Origin: Elmis aenea
Lineage: Eukaryota > Arthropoda > Insecta > Coleoptera > Elmidae
DNA length: 64,000 nucleotides
Assembly (NCBI GenBank): GCA_947652605.1
Contig: OX393578.1
Span: 55,683,415-55,747,414, forward strand
Reading direction: 5' to 3'
Positions 9,268 through 19,738 of the stretch are shown in pieces. The notes below the pieces were generated by a model. That model was not told where the DNA came from, searched no databases, and was given only the letters and a program-made list of their open reading frames with translations. The position numbers were made by a program, and so were the translations under genes. Within the stretch, counting starts at the first letter, position 1, and every line of letters starts with the position of its first letter.

Positions 9268-9828
9268 TCCTTAAGTTTGATTTTGAATCATTTGTTAAGT
9301 TTTCGATGGCGATTTTGTATCAGGAGTATCAGGATCACAGAAATTGAAGTAGGTTACAGCCTGTTACAGTTCGTATAGTGGTAATGCAGTTTCCTGTAAT
9401 TTTTGCTAGTTTCCTGTAATTTTGATATATTTTGGATACGAATATTTACTTTACTTTCGTGAATTGAGGGTTGCTGTTTTCACAGAACACGCTTGTTTTC
9501 TTTGGTTGATGGTGTATTTATTTAACTAAAAGCACATTATTTTGCAATGTTTTTATTATTTCAATACATGTTAACATGCCCATAATTAAGTTACAATTTT
9601 TGAGCGATATTACATATGGAAAACTTGCTTATAATTATGATACAATTAAATATAACATTCAAACTTTATAACTGACTGTTTTAAGTAATTACAACTTTGT
9701 AACAGTTTTTTTTTTTTTAAATAAATTTATTACAATTAAAATTTTGTCTAGAGACCTTTCACATCGGTCAGGGGTAACATTTATTACTTACACGAATGTT
9801 TTAAACACAAATTATCATTTTTAACATA

Positions 9829-9874
9829 CCTCAAAGCACTGTTGGAGTTTTTAAAAATTGTCAACACTTATAAC
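9829..9874. other. Short spacer with target duplication
   Basis: These bases separate the palindrome from the next transposon. The last eight (CTTATAAC, 9867-9874) pair with CTTAAAAC at 11086-11093 as a target duplication with one mismatch. Confidence 0.6.
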
Positions 9875-11085
9875 CAGGGTTGAGCAGATTTAAATCAATT
9901 GATTTAAATCACGATTTAAATCATGATTTAAATCAAGCGATTTTTTTAAAAAAATCATCGATTTAAATCAAATGATTTTTTAAAAAAAATTATCAATTTA
10001 AATCACAGATTATATGAGTACAATATAATATTTATAATAAAACAAAATTTTATTACTATGTATTAGTAATTAAATACAGGAAATGGTGAATAAACCATTT
10101 CAATTTGCTCTTGTAAAGTAATATTCATTGTGGAAATGCAATAATTCAAAAAATAAATGACAAGTTTTTGACGTTAGCGAAGTGAACAGTCAGTTTTTTC
10201 GATTTCCACGGCACTCTAATTGCTTCAATAACGATTAGAAGAAAAATGTCGAATATCTCGAAAAGTACGAGTTTTGGGTATAGGACATACTTAACAAAAT
10301 ATGAAGCTCTCTTAATAAATAAATACAGGGGTTTGCATTTGAAAAAATTGAGTTACGTGCTTTTGAAAATCATGGTTGCCACCTATTTATAAACACCCCT
10401 GTGTGTGTCATTCAAATTTTTTCATATCGAGCGAACAGAGAATTTTTTTCTGCATGTCCATACCAAATTACAACTCTGTACTTCAAAATAACTTCAGGAG
10501 AATTTTTTAAATAAAGACTTAAAACCTTGAAAAATTTAGAAAATTATTTTTTTTTACGACGCCTTATAAAAACCTGTAGTATTTTATATTGATGCAAAGC
10601 TAAAATTAAGGCGGTCAAAAATATTAAATAAAAAATCTGGTGTTGTATTTGAAATATAAAAGTTGCTATTAGTTCCAGAGAGATGACTCACCCTGTATAT
10701 TTGAAAATATTTTTATCGTGTTCAGAAGAAAAAACTGTATGAAATAGCGTTTTAATCAACTTTATATCTCAAGCCGTTTAGCCAAAATCGACCGATCCCG
10801 TACTAATGACTCGCCCTATATATAATTAATTAAACATCACTATTTAGCACTGATTTTTTCAAAATTCTTAATCATTATATTTAATTTTTCATTTTGACAA
10901 AAATTCACCACTGAACTAAATTTATTGGTTATTAAATATATTAGCACAAAACAGAAATAGCATGTGAATATGTCACTAAATTCGATAAAATAGTACATTT
11001 GATTTAAATCAAAAAAATCTGATATAAATCAAATAAATCGATTTTTTTGATTTTTAAAAAAAAATCATAATTTTTATCAACCCTG
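9875..11085. mobile_element. hAT-like non-autonomous element with GATTTAAATC-rich ends
   Basis: It begins CAGGGTTGAGCAGATTTAAA and ends TTTTTATCAACCCTG. Both ends are filled with repeated GATTTAAATC motifs that pair with each other and with themselves. The flanking 8-bp target duplication is CTTATAAC / CTTAAAAC (7 of 8). The interior has no transposase frame. A middle section (about 10,150-10,820) has the composition of another insect-type repeat, with ACTCACCCTGTATATTTG at about 10,687 and a second such phrase at 10,810. It may be a nested insertion with no ends I can define. Confidence 0.78.
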
Positions 11086-14000
11086 CTTAAAACTACAGCA
11101 AATGGCTTCAAACTTCTTATACACGTTAGTTATGAGCAAATTAAGGATTATTAACCCCTAAATACGATTTTTAATTTTTTGAATAACTTTGTAAATTAAA
11201 TTTCAAAATAGTTGAGACAAACGGCATTATACTAAGAAAAATAAACTCTATAACATACTAAAATTTGAACAAAATCGTAAAAGCCGTTTTCGAGAAAAAA
11301 TTTCAAAATTTTTAATTTTTTGAATAACTTTATAAATTAAATTTCAAAATAGTTGAGACAAACGGCATTATACTAAGAAAAATAAACTCTATAACATACT
11401 AAAATTTGAACAAAATCGTAAGAGCCGTTTTCGAGAAAAATTTTCAAAATTTTTAATTTTTTGAAATACTTTGTAAATTAAATTTCAAAATAGTTGAGAC
11501 AAACAGCATTATACTAAAAAAAAAAGGCTATATACACTTTGCACTTTTTTCGACAGAAAAATCGATTTTCTTAAAACTATAGCAAATGGCTTCAAACTTC
11601 TTATACACGTTAGTTACGAGCAAGTTAAGGATTATTAGCCCCTAAATACGATTTTTAATTTTTCGCGAAAAATGGGAAAAGTACAAAGGCTATAGTCTTT
11701 GCACTTTTTTCGACAAAAAAATCGATTTTCTTAAAACTACAGCAAATGGCTTCAAACTTCTTATACACGTTAGTTATGAGCAAATTAAGGATTGTTAGCC
11801 CCTAAATACAATTTTTAATTTTTTGAGTAACTTTGTAAATTAAATTTCAAAATAGTTGAGACAAACAGCATTATACTAAGAAAAATAAACTCTATAACAT
11901 ACTAAAATTTGAACCAAATCTTAAGAGCCGTTTTCAAGAAAAATTTTCAAAATTTTTAATTTTTTAAATAACTTTGTAAATTAAATTTCAAAATAGTTGA
12001 GACAAACGGCATTATACTAAGAAAAATAAACTCTATAACATACTAAAATTTGAACAAAATCGTAAGAGCCGTTTTCGAGAAAAATTTTCAAAATTTTTAA
12101 TTTTTTGAATAACTTTATAAATTAAATTTCAAAATAGTTGAGAAAAACGGCATTATACTAAGAAAAATAAACTCTATAACATACTAAAATTTGAACAAAA
12201 TCGTAAGAGCCGTTTTCGAGAAAAATTTTCAAAATTTTTAATTTTTTGAAATACTTTGTAAATTAAATTTCAAAATAGTTGAGACAAACTTCATTATACT
12301 AAGAAAAATAAACTCTATAACATACTAAAATTTGAACAAAATCGTAAGAGCCGTTTTCAAGAAAAATTTTCAAAATTTTTAATTTTTTGAATAACTTTGT
12401 AAATTAAATTTCAAAATAGTTGAGACAAACGGCATTATACTAAAAAAAAAGGCTATACAGGGTGGCTGATTTTTCATTGTCCAGCTTATATCTGCTGAAA
12501 TATTAAAGTTACCAAAAAAAGTTAAATGAGAAACTTATTAAACAAAAGCTGGTCTACAAAATTGTGCTAAAAATTTTGTTCCATAGCCTACCAGTTTTTC
12601 GGAAAAATATCCAACTTTTGTTTTTTAAATAGAACACCCGGTATATTTTTACAGAATCACATTCTAAATCAATTTCTCTTTACAATGATATATCATAAGT
12701 ACCATTTTGCTTTTAAATTATGCACAATATTTCAAAAAAGGAATGATTAAAGTCGGCTGTGATATTGTTTTGTTTATTGCAAATACCTGTCAAATTTGTT
12801 TACATTAGCAAACACTTGTCAAATCAGACAAAAATAAGTGTAATTATAATGAAGAAAAATGTACCATACAAATAATGAAAAAGTTGATATGCTGTGCTGT
12901 TTCCACAGCCGGCTATAATAATTCTCTTTTTTTTTAATATTGAGCATAATTTAAAAGCAAAATGGTACTTATGATAGTATCATTGTGAAGAGAAATTGAT
13001 TTAGAATGTGATTCTATAAAAATATACAGGGTGTTCTATTTAAAAAACAAAAGTTGGATATTTTTCCGAAAAACTGGTAGGCTATGGAACAAAATTTTTA
13101 GCACAATTTTGTGGACCAGCTTTTGTTTAATAAGTTTCTCATTTAACTTTTTTTGGTAACATTAATATTTCAGCAGATATAAGCTGGACAATGAAAAACC
13201 AGCCACACTGTATACTCTTTGCACTTTTTTCGACAGAAACATCGATTTTCTTAAAACTATAGCAATAATGGCTTCAAACTTCTTATACACGTAAGTTACG
13301 AGCAAGTTAAGGATTATTAGCCCCTAAATACGATTTTTAATTTTTCGCGAAAAATGGGAAAAGTACAAAGGCTATAGTCTTTGCACTTTTTTCGACAAAA
13401 AAATCGATTTTCTTAAAACTACAGCAAATGGCTTCAAACTTCTTATACACATTAGTTATGAGCGAATTAAGGATTATTAGCCCCTAAATACGATTTTTAA
13501 TTTTTCGTGAAAAATGGGAAAAGTACAAAGGCTATAGTCTTTGCACTTTTTTCGAAAAAAAAATCGATTTTCTTAAAACTACAGCAAATGGCTTCAAACT
13601 TCTTATACACGTTAGTTACGAGCAAGTTAAGGATTATTAGCCCCTAAATACGATTTTTAATTTTTCGCGAAAAATGGGAAAAGTACAAAGGCTATAGTCT
13701 TTGCACTTTTTTCGAAAAAAAAAAACGATTTTCTTAAAACTACAGCAAATGGCTTCAAACTTCTTATACACATTAGTTATGAGCGAATTAAGGATTATTA
13801 GCCCCTTAATACGATTTTTAATTTTTCGTGAAAAATGGGAAAAGTACAAAGGCTATAGTCTTTGCACTTTTTTTGACAAAAAAATCGATTTTCTTAAAAC
13901 TACAGCAAATGGCTTCAAACTTCTTATACACGTTAGTTATGAGCAAATAAAGGATTATTAGCCCCTAAATACGATCTTTAATTTTTTGAATAACTTTGTA

Positions 14001-15280
14001 AATTAAATTTTAAAATAGTTGAGACAAACGGCATTATACTAAGAAAAATAAACTCTATAACATACTAAAATTTGAACAAAATCGTAAGAGCCGTTTTCGA
14101 GAAAAATTTTCAAAATTTTTAATTTTCTGAAATACTTTGTAAATTAAATTTCAAAATAGTTGAGACAAACTTCATTATACTAAGAAAAATAAACTCTATA
14201 ACATACTAAAATTTGAACAAAATCGTAAGAGCCGTTTTCAAGAAAAATTTTCAAAATTTTTAATTTTTTGAAATACTTTGTAAATTAAATTTCAAAATAG
14301 TTGAGACAAACTTCATTATACTAAGAAAAATAAACTCTATAACATACTAAAATTTGAACAAAATCGTAAGAGCCGTTTTCGAGAAAAATTTTCAAAATTT
14401 TTAATTTTTTGAATAACTTTGTAAATTAAATTTCAAAATAGTTAAGACAAACTTCATTATACTAAGAAAAATAAACTCTATAACATACTAAAATTTGAAC
14501 AAAATCGTAAGAGCCGTTTTCGAGAAAAATTTTGAAAATTTTTAATTTTTTGAAATACTTTGTAAATTAAATTTCAAAATAGTTAAGACAAACTTCATTA
14601 TACTAAGAAAAATAATTTCTATAACATACTAAAATTTGAACAAAATCGTAAGAGCCGTTTTCGAGAAAAATTTTCAAAATTTTTAATTTTTTGAATAACT
14701 TTGTAAATTAAATTTCAAAATAGTTGAGACAAACGGCATTATACTAAGAAAAATAAACTCTATAACATACTAAAATTTGAACAAAATCGTAAAAGCCGTT
14801 TTCGAGAAAAATTTTCAAAATTTTTTATTTTTTGAATAACTTTGTAAATTAAATTTCAAAATAGTTGGGACAAACGGCATTCCACTAAGAAAAATAAACT
14901 TTATAACATACTACAATTTTAACCAAATCGTAAGAGTTGTTTTCGAGAAAAATTTTCAAAAATTTTAATTTTTTGAATAACTTTGTAAATTAAATTTCAA
15001 AATAGTTGAGACAAACGGCATTATACTAAGAAAAATAAACTCTATAACATACTAAAATTTGAACTAAATCGTAAGAGCCGTTTTCGAGAAAAATTTTCAA
15101 AATATTTAATTTTTTGAATAACTTTGTAAATTAAATTTCAAAATAGTTGAGACAAACGGCATTATACTAAAAAAAAAGGCTGTATACTCTTTGCACTTTT
15201 TTCGACAGAAAAATCGATTTTCTTAAAACTATAGCAAATGGCTTCAAACTTCTTATACACGTAAGTTACGAGCAAGTTAC
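11086..15280. repeat. Composite tandem array of two alternating units (about 160 bp and 141 bp)
   Basis: Unit A is about 160 bp, with landmarks CAAATGGCTTCAAACTTCTT, ATTAGCCCCTAAATACGA, TTTTTCGCGAAAAATGGG and TCTTTGCACTTTTTTCGA. Unit B is 141 bp, with landmarks TTCAAAATAGTTGAGACAAA, AATAAACTCTATAACATACT and AAGAGCCGTTTTCGAGAAAA. The order is A part (11,086-11,160), B (11,161-11,525), A (11,526-11,820), B (11,821-12,448), a MITE, A (13,211-13,970), B (13,971-15,172), then an A part. The two units share only a junction of the ACGATTTTTAATTTTT kind. No coding function is apparent; frames at 13,637-13,961 fall inside unit A. Confidence 0.92.
12458..13210. mobile_element. 753-bp MITE with long inverted repeats and TA target site
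   Basis: The ends, CAGGGTGGCTGATTTTTCAT and ATGAAAAACCAGCCACACTG, are imperfect inverted repeats, and pairing continues inward for about 300 bp per side. The spacer is about 150 bp of AT-rich sequence. The insertion sits in unit A of the composite array. Comparing GGCTATA|...|TATACTC with the unoccupied sites GGCTATATACAC (11,527) and GGCTGTATACTC (15,178) indicates a 2-bp TA duplication, as in Tc1/mariner-type elements. A 4-bp TATA duplication is the alternative. No transposase. Confidence 0.85.
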
Positions 15281-17523
15281 AGCTCCGTGAAGTTGGCTCC
15301 GCGATATTAAGCACAAAATCTAAAATATATTCCAAGATTTAGTGCTTATTTAGTGCTTTTTTGTGCTTTAAGAATAAACTTTATAACTGCAATAGTTTAC
15401 CAGATATTTCAAAAATTGTTTTTGGACGCCAACTTCACGCTGGCTCCGCGACTTTGTCTGATTGTATTCAATTTGTTATAAGATTTAGTGCTTATTTAGT
15501 GCTTTTTTGTACTTCAAGAATTAACTTGATAACTACTTTGGTTTAGGAGATATTCCAAAAATCGTATTTTGGTGCCAACTTTACGCTGGCTCCGCGACTT
15601 TGTCTGATCCTATTCAATTTACTAGAGGATTTAGTGCTTATTTTGTGCTTTTTTGTGCTTCAAGAATTAACTTGATAACTACTTTGGTTTAGGAGATATT
15701 TCAAAAATCGTACTTAGGCGCCAACTTAACGCTCACTCCGCAACTTTGTCTGATCGTATTTAATTTGCTAGAGTATTTAGTGCTTATTTAGTATTTAAAC
15801 AGACCTCAGAATATTATAGGGAGGTATTGGTTTTGTACTTTGATTTGTTGGATTCATAATTCGTGTACTGAACAAAAAGTTATATTTTATGTTCATCATC
15901 TTTATCTGATGTTACAACTTATCGATTAATTTCTTTATATCCTTATTGTATTTTATTGTTGTAAAGTTCAGACTCTACACATGTTTTCTTGTTTTGCAAA
16001 TATAATTTCTTATTTTTAGGAATAGTCAAGTTCTTTAAATTTTGTATAACTGGTCAAGTTCCGATCGGTAAAACCCCTTAGTTTGGATTCGAAGCACCCT
16101 GTTGTGTGTAACACGTGCAAGTCACTTTTGTATGGTTTCTGATACTTATTTATGTTTCACATCTAATATTTGCTTATATATGTGGCATATTGCACATGCC
16201 ACTAAATAAATATTTTTTTAATTTGTTTCAGATGTTTAACAAACTAAAATTTCCACGGTAAAATTAAAACACAAACTTTAAAGCATATTATAGATGTGAA
16301 ATGAGATGTTTTTGAAGCAATTGCAGTAGAATTATCAGTCACTAAAATATAAACAAACCAGCTAAAATTCTAAACAAGGGCATAGGTTGGACCATCTGAA
16401 ACGACAAATAGTTTTTATGTTCGCAAAGCAATAAATAAGGGACAAGTGTTCAATGGGAAGAATAGTTAAATGGCTAAATAAAGTTCATTGACTGAAATAT
16501 ACCTGCTGTTCTAGATGTGGGTCAATGTGCATTACCAAAAATGATGCAAAAATAGAAAATGTTAAAAATGAAGTCATCAAAATTTAGCCTACAGAAATAA
16601 AAAGGAAAAAGGGGTCCCCTTTATTTTAAAATGTGACTATTGGGATGATCACTTTATTAGAGCGCCCAAAAGCATTGCTTTTTATTAAAACAATCCTCAG
16701 TTAAAAGCTCTTTAGTTTGTGTGTAACACGTGCAGTGGAAGGGAACTTGAACAGTTATACAAAATTTAAAGAACTTGACTATTCCTAAAAATAAGAAATT
16801 ATATTTGCAAAACAAGAAAACATGTGTAGAGTCTGAACTTTACAACAATAAAATACAATAAGAATATAAAGAAATTAATCGATAAGTTGTAAGATCAGAT
16901 AAAGATGATGAACATAAAATATAACTTTTTGTTCAGTACACGAATTATGAATCCAACAAATCAAAGTACAAAACCAATACCTCCCCATAATATTCTGAGG
17001 TCTGTTTAAATATTAAATAAGCACTAAATACTCTAGCAAATTAAATACGATCAGACAAAGTTGCAGAGTGAGCGTTAAGTTGGCACCAAAATACGATTTT
17101 TGAAATATCTCCTAAACCAAAGTAGTTATCAAGTTAATTCTTGAAGCACAAAAAAGCAATAAATAAGCACTAAATTCTCTAGCAAATTGAATACAATCAG
17201 ACAAAGTCGCGAAGCCAGCGTGAAGTTGGCACCAAAATACGATTTTTGAAATATCTCCTAAACCAAAGTAGTTATCAAGTTAATTCTTGAAGCACAAAAA
17301 AGCACTAAATAAGCACTAAATCTTATAGCAAATGGAATACAATCAGACAAAGTCGCGGAGCCAGCGTGAAGTTGGCGTCCAAAAACAATTTTTGAAATAT
17401 CTGGTAAACTATTGCAGTTATAAAGTTTATTCTTAAAGCACAAAAAAGCAATAAATAAGCACTAAATCTTGGAATATATTTTAGATTTAGTGCTTAATAT
17501 CGTGGAGCCAACTTCACGGAGCT
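15281..17523. mobile_element. Foldback element with arms of about 780 bp
   Basis: Arms 15281-16062 and 16741-17523 are inverted copies with few differences, beginning AGCTCCGTGAAGTTGGCTCC on the left and ending with its complement on the right. Each arm contains about three tandem 146-bp units (CTGGCTCCGCGACTTTGTCT at 15,440, 15,586 and 15,732), linked by TTTAGTGCTTATTTAGTGCT. The spacer (16,063-16,740) is AT-rich with no clear gene and has GTGTGTAACACGTGCA twice in direct orientation (16,104 and 16,719). Matching 61-codon frames at 15,361 (+) and 17,258 (-) arise because the arms are copies; they are not evidence of a gene. The left flank is the composite array and the right flank is directly the 171-bp satellite. 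No target duplication is found. Confidence 0.88.
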
Positions 17524-18305
17524 TCCTTGAGCGACTATTTCGAAACAATTTTAATTATTGATTTGTATATCACAGGAACAGTTTATCCATCGCCTCTTTA
17601 CATGAATACAATTGTTTTGCATATGTCTTTCAATGAGCTGGTTTTAATTTTTAATAATTTCCTAAAAATACCGTGCTTTAGTTAATACATATGTTCCTTG
17701 AGCGACTATTTCGAAACAATTTTAATTATTGATTTGTATATCACAGGAACAGTTTATCCATCGCCTCTTTACATGAATACAATTGTTTTGCATATGTCTT
17801 TCAATGAGCTGGTATTAATTTTTAATAATTTCCTAAAAATACCGTGCTTTAGTTAGTACATATGTTCCTTGAGCGACTATTTCTGAACAATTTTAATTAT
17901 TGATTTGTATATCACAGGAACAGTTTATCCATCGCCTCTTTACATGAATACAATTGTTTTGCATATGTCTTTCAATGAGCTGGTATTAATTTTTAATAAT
18001 TTCCTAAAAATACCGTGCTTTAGTTAATACATATGTTCCTTGAGCGACTATTTCGAAACAATTTTAATTATTAATTTGTATATGACAGGAACAGTTTATC
18101 CATCGCCTCTTTACATGAATACAATTGTTTTGCATATGTCTTTCAATGAACTGGTTTTAATTTTTAATAATTTCCTAAAAATACCGTGCTTTAGTTAATA
18201 CATATGTTCCTTGAGCGACTATTTCTAAACAATTTTAATTATTGATTTGTATATCACAGAAACAGTTTATCCATCGCCTCTTTACATGAATACAATTGTT
18301 TTGCA

Positions 18306-18380
18306 TATGACTTAAAGAGCTGGTTTTAATTTTTACTAATTTCCTAAAAATACCGTGCTTTAGTTAATCCTACATGAGCC
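18306..18380. repeat. Diverged satellite monomer boundary
   Basis: Two small deletions sit in one monomer: CATATGACTTAAAGAGCTGG lacks two bases of the usual form, and the next boundary reads TTAATCCTACATGAGCCAC in place of the normal ACATATG-TTCCTTGAGCGAC. This is the most diverged junction in the left part of the array. Confidence 0.8.
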
Positions 18381-19738
18381 ACTATTTCGAAACAATTTTA
18401 ATTATTGATTTGTATATCACAGGAACAGTTTATCCATCGCCTCTTTACATGAATACAATTGTTTTGCATATGTCTTTCAATGAGCTGGTTTTAATTTTTA
18501 ATAATTTCCTAAAAATACCGTGCTTTAGTTAATACATATGTTCCTTGAGCGACTATTTCTAAACAATTTTAATTATTGATTTGTATATCACAGAAACAGT
18601 TTATCCATCGCCTCTTTACATGAATACAATTGTTTTGCATATGTCTTTCAATGAGCTGGTATTAATTTTTAATAATTTCCTAAAAATACCGTGCTTTAGT
18701 TAGTACATATGTTCCTTGAGCGACTATTTCTGAACAATTTTAATTATTGATTTGTATATCACAGGAACAGTTTATCCATCGCCTCTTTACATGAATACAA
18801 TTGTTTTGCATATGTCTTTCAATGAGCTGGTTTTAATTTTTAATAATTTCCTAAAAATACCGTGCTTTAGTTAATACATATGTTCCTTGAGCGACTATTT
18901 CTAAACAATTTTAATTATTGATTTGTATATCACAGGAACAGTTTATCCATCGCTTCTTTACATGAATACAATTGTTTTGCGTATGTCTTTCAATGAGCTG
19001 GTTTTAATTTTTAATAATTTCCTAAAAATACCGTGCTTTAGTTAATACATATGTTCCTTGAGCGACTATTTCTAAAAAAATTTAATTATTGATTTGTATA
19101 TCACAGGAACAGTTTATCCATCGCCTCTTTACATAAATACAATTGTTTTGCATATGTCTTTCAATGAGCTGGTTTTAATTTTTAATAATTTCCTAAAAAT
19201 ACCGTGCTTTAGTTAATACATATGTTCCTTGAGCGACTATTTCGAAACAATTTTAATTATTGATTTGTATATCACAGGAACAGTTTATCTATCGCCTCTT
19301 TACATGAATACAATTGTTTTGCATATGTCTTTCAATAAGCTGGCTTTAATTTTTAATAATTTCCTAAAAATACCGTGCTTTAGTTAATACATATGTTCCT
19401 TGAGCGACTGTTTCTGAACAATTTTAATTATTGATTTGTATATCACAGGAACAGTTTATCCATCGCCTCTTTACATGAATACAATTGTTTTGCATATGTC
19501 TTTCAATGAGCTGGTTTTAATTTTTAATAATTTCCTAAAAATACCGTGCTTTAGTTAATACATATGTTCCTTGAGCGACTATTTCTAAACAATTTTAATT
19601 ATTAATTTGTATATGACAGGAACAGTTTATCCATCGCCTCTTTACATGAATACAATTGTTTTGCATATGTCTTTCAATGAGCTGGTTTTAATTTTTAATA
19701 ATTTCCTAAAAATACCGTGCTTTAGTTAATACATATGT

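Larger units (their letters stand above)
6890..9828. repeat. Large palindrome (inverted duplication) of about 2.9 kb
   Basis: The left arm (6890-7818, including a later 406-bp MITE) and right arm (9268-9828) are inverted copies. Shared landmarks in order are TATGTTAAAAAT, AGTAATAAATGTTA, AAAACAGTCAG, ATTTAATTGTATCATAATTA, CAACCCTCAATTCA, TTACAGGAAACTGCATTACC and GATACTCCTGATAC. The arms have diverged by many substitutions and small indels, so the event is not very recent. The spacer is filled by two tandem-repeat blocks. I see no clear terminal repeats with a target duplication, so this may be an inverted duplication of gene 3' sequence and not a transposon. Confidence 0.85.

Noticed and set aside
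13637..13961. Overlapping frames of 70 and 86 codons on opposite strands
   Set aside because: Both fall in unit A of the composite array and repeat the same peptide (SLCTF) as the unit repeats. They are Lys/Phe-rich, as expected from AT-rich repeats.
15361..17443. Duplicated small gene on opposite strands (61 codons each)
   Set aside because: The two near-identical frames exist because the foldback arms are inverted copies, and they cover tandem units with no protein features.
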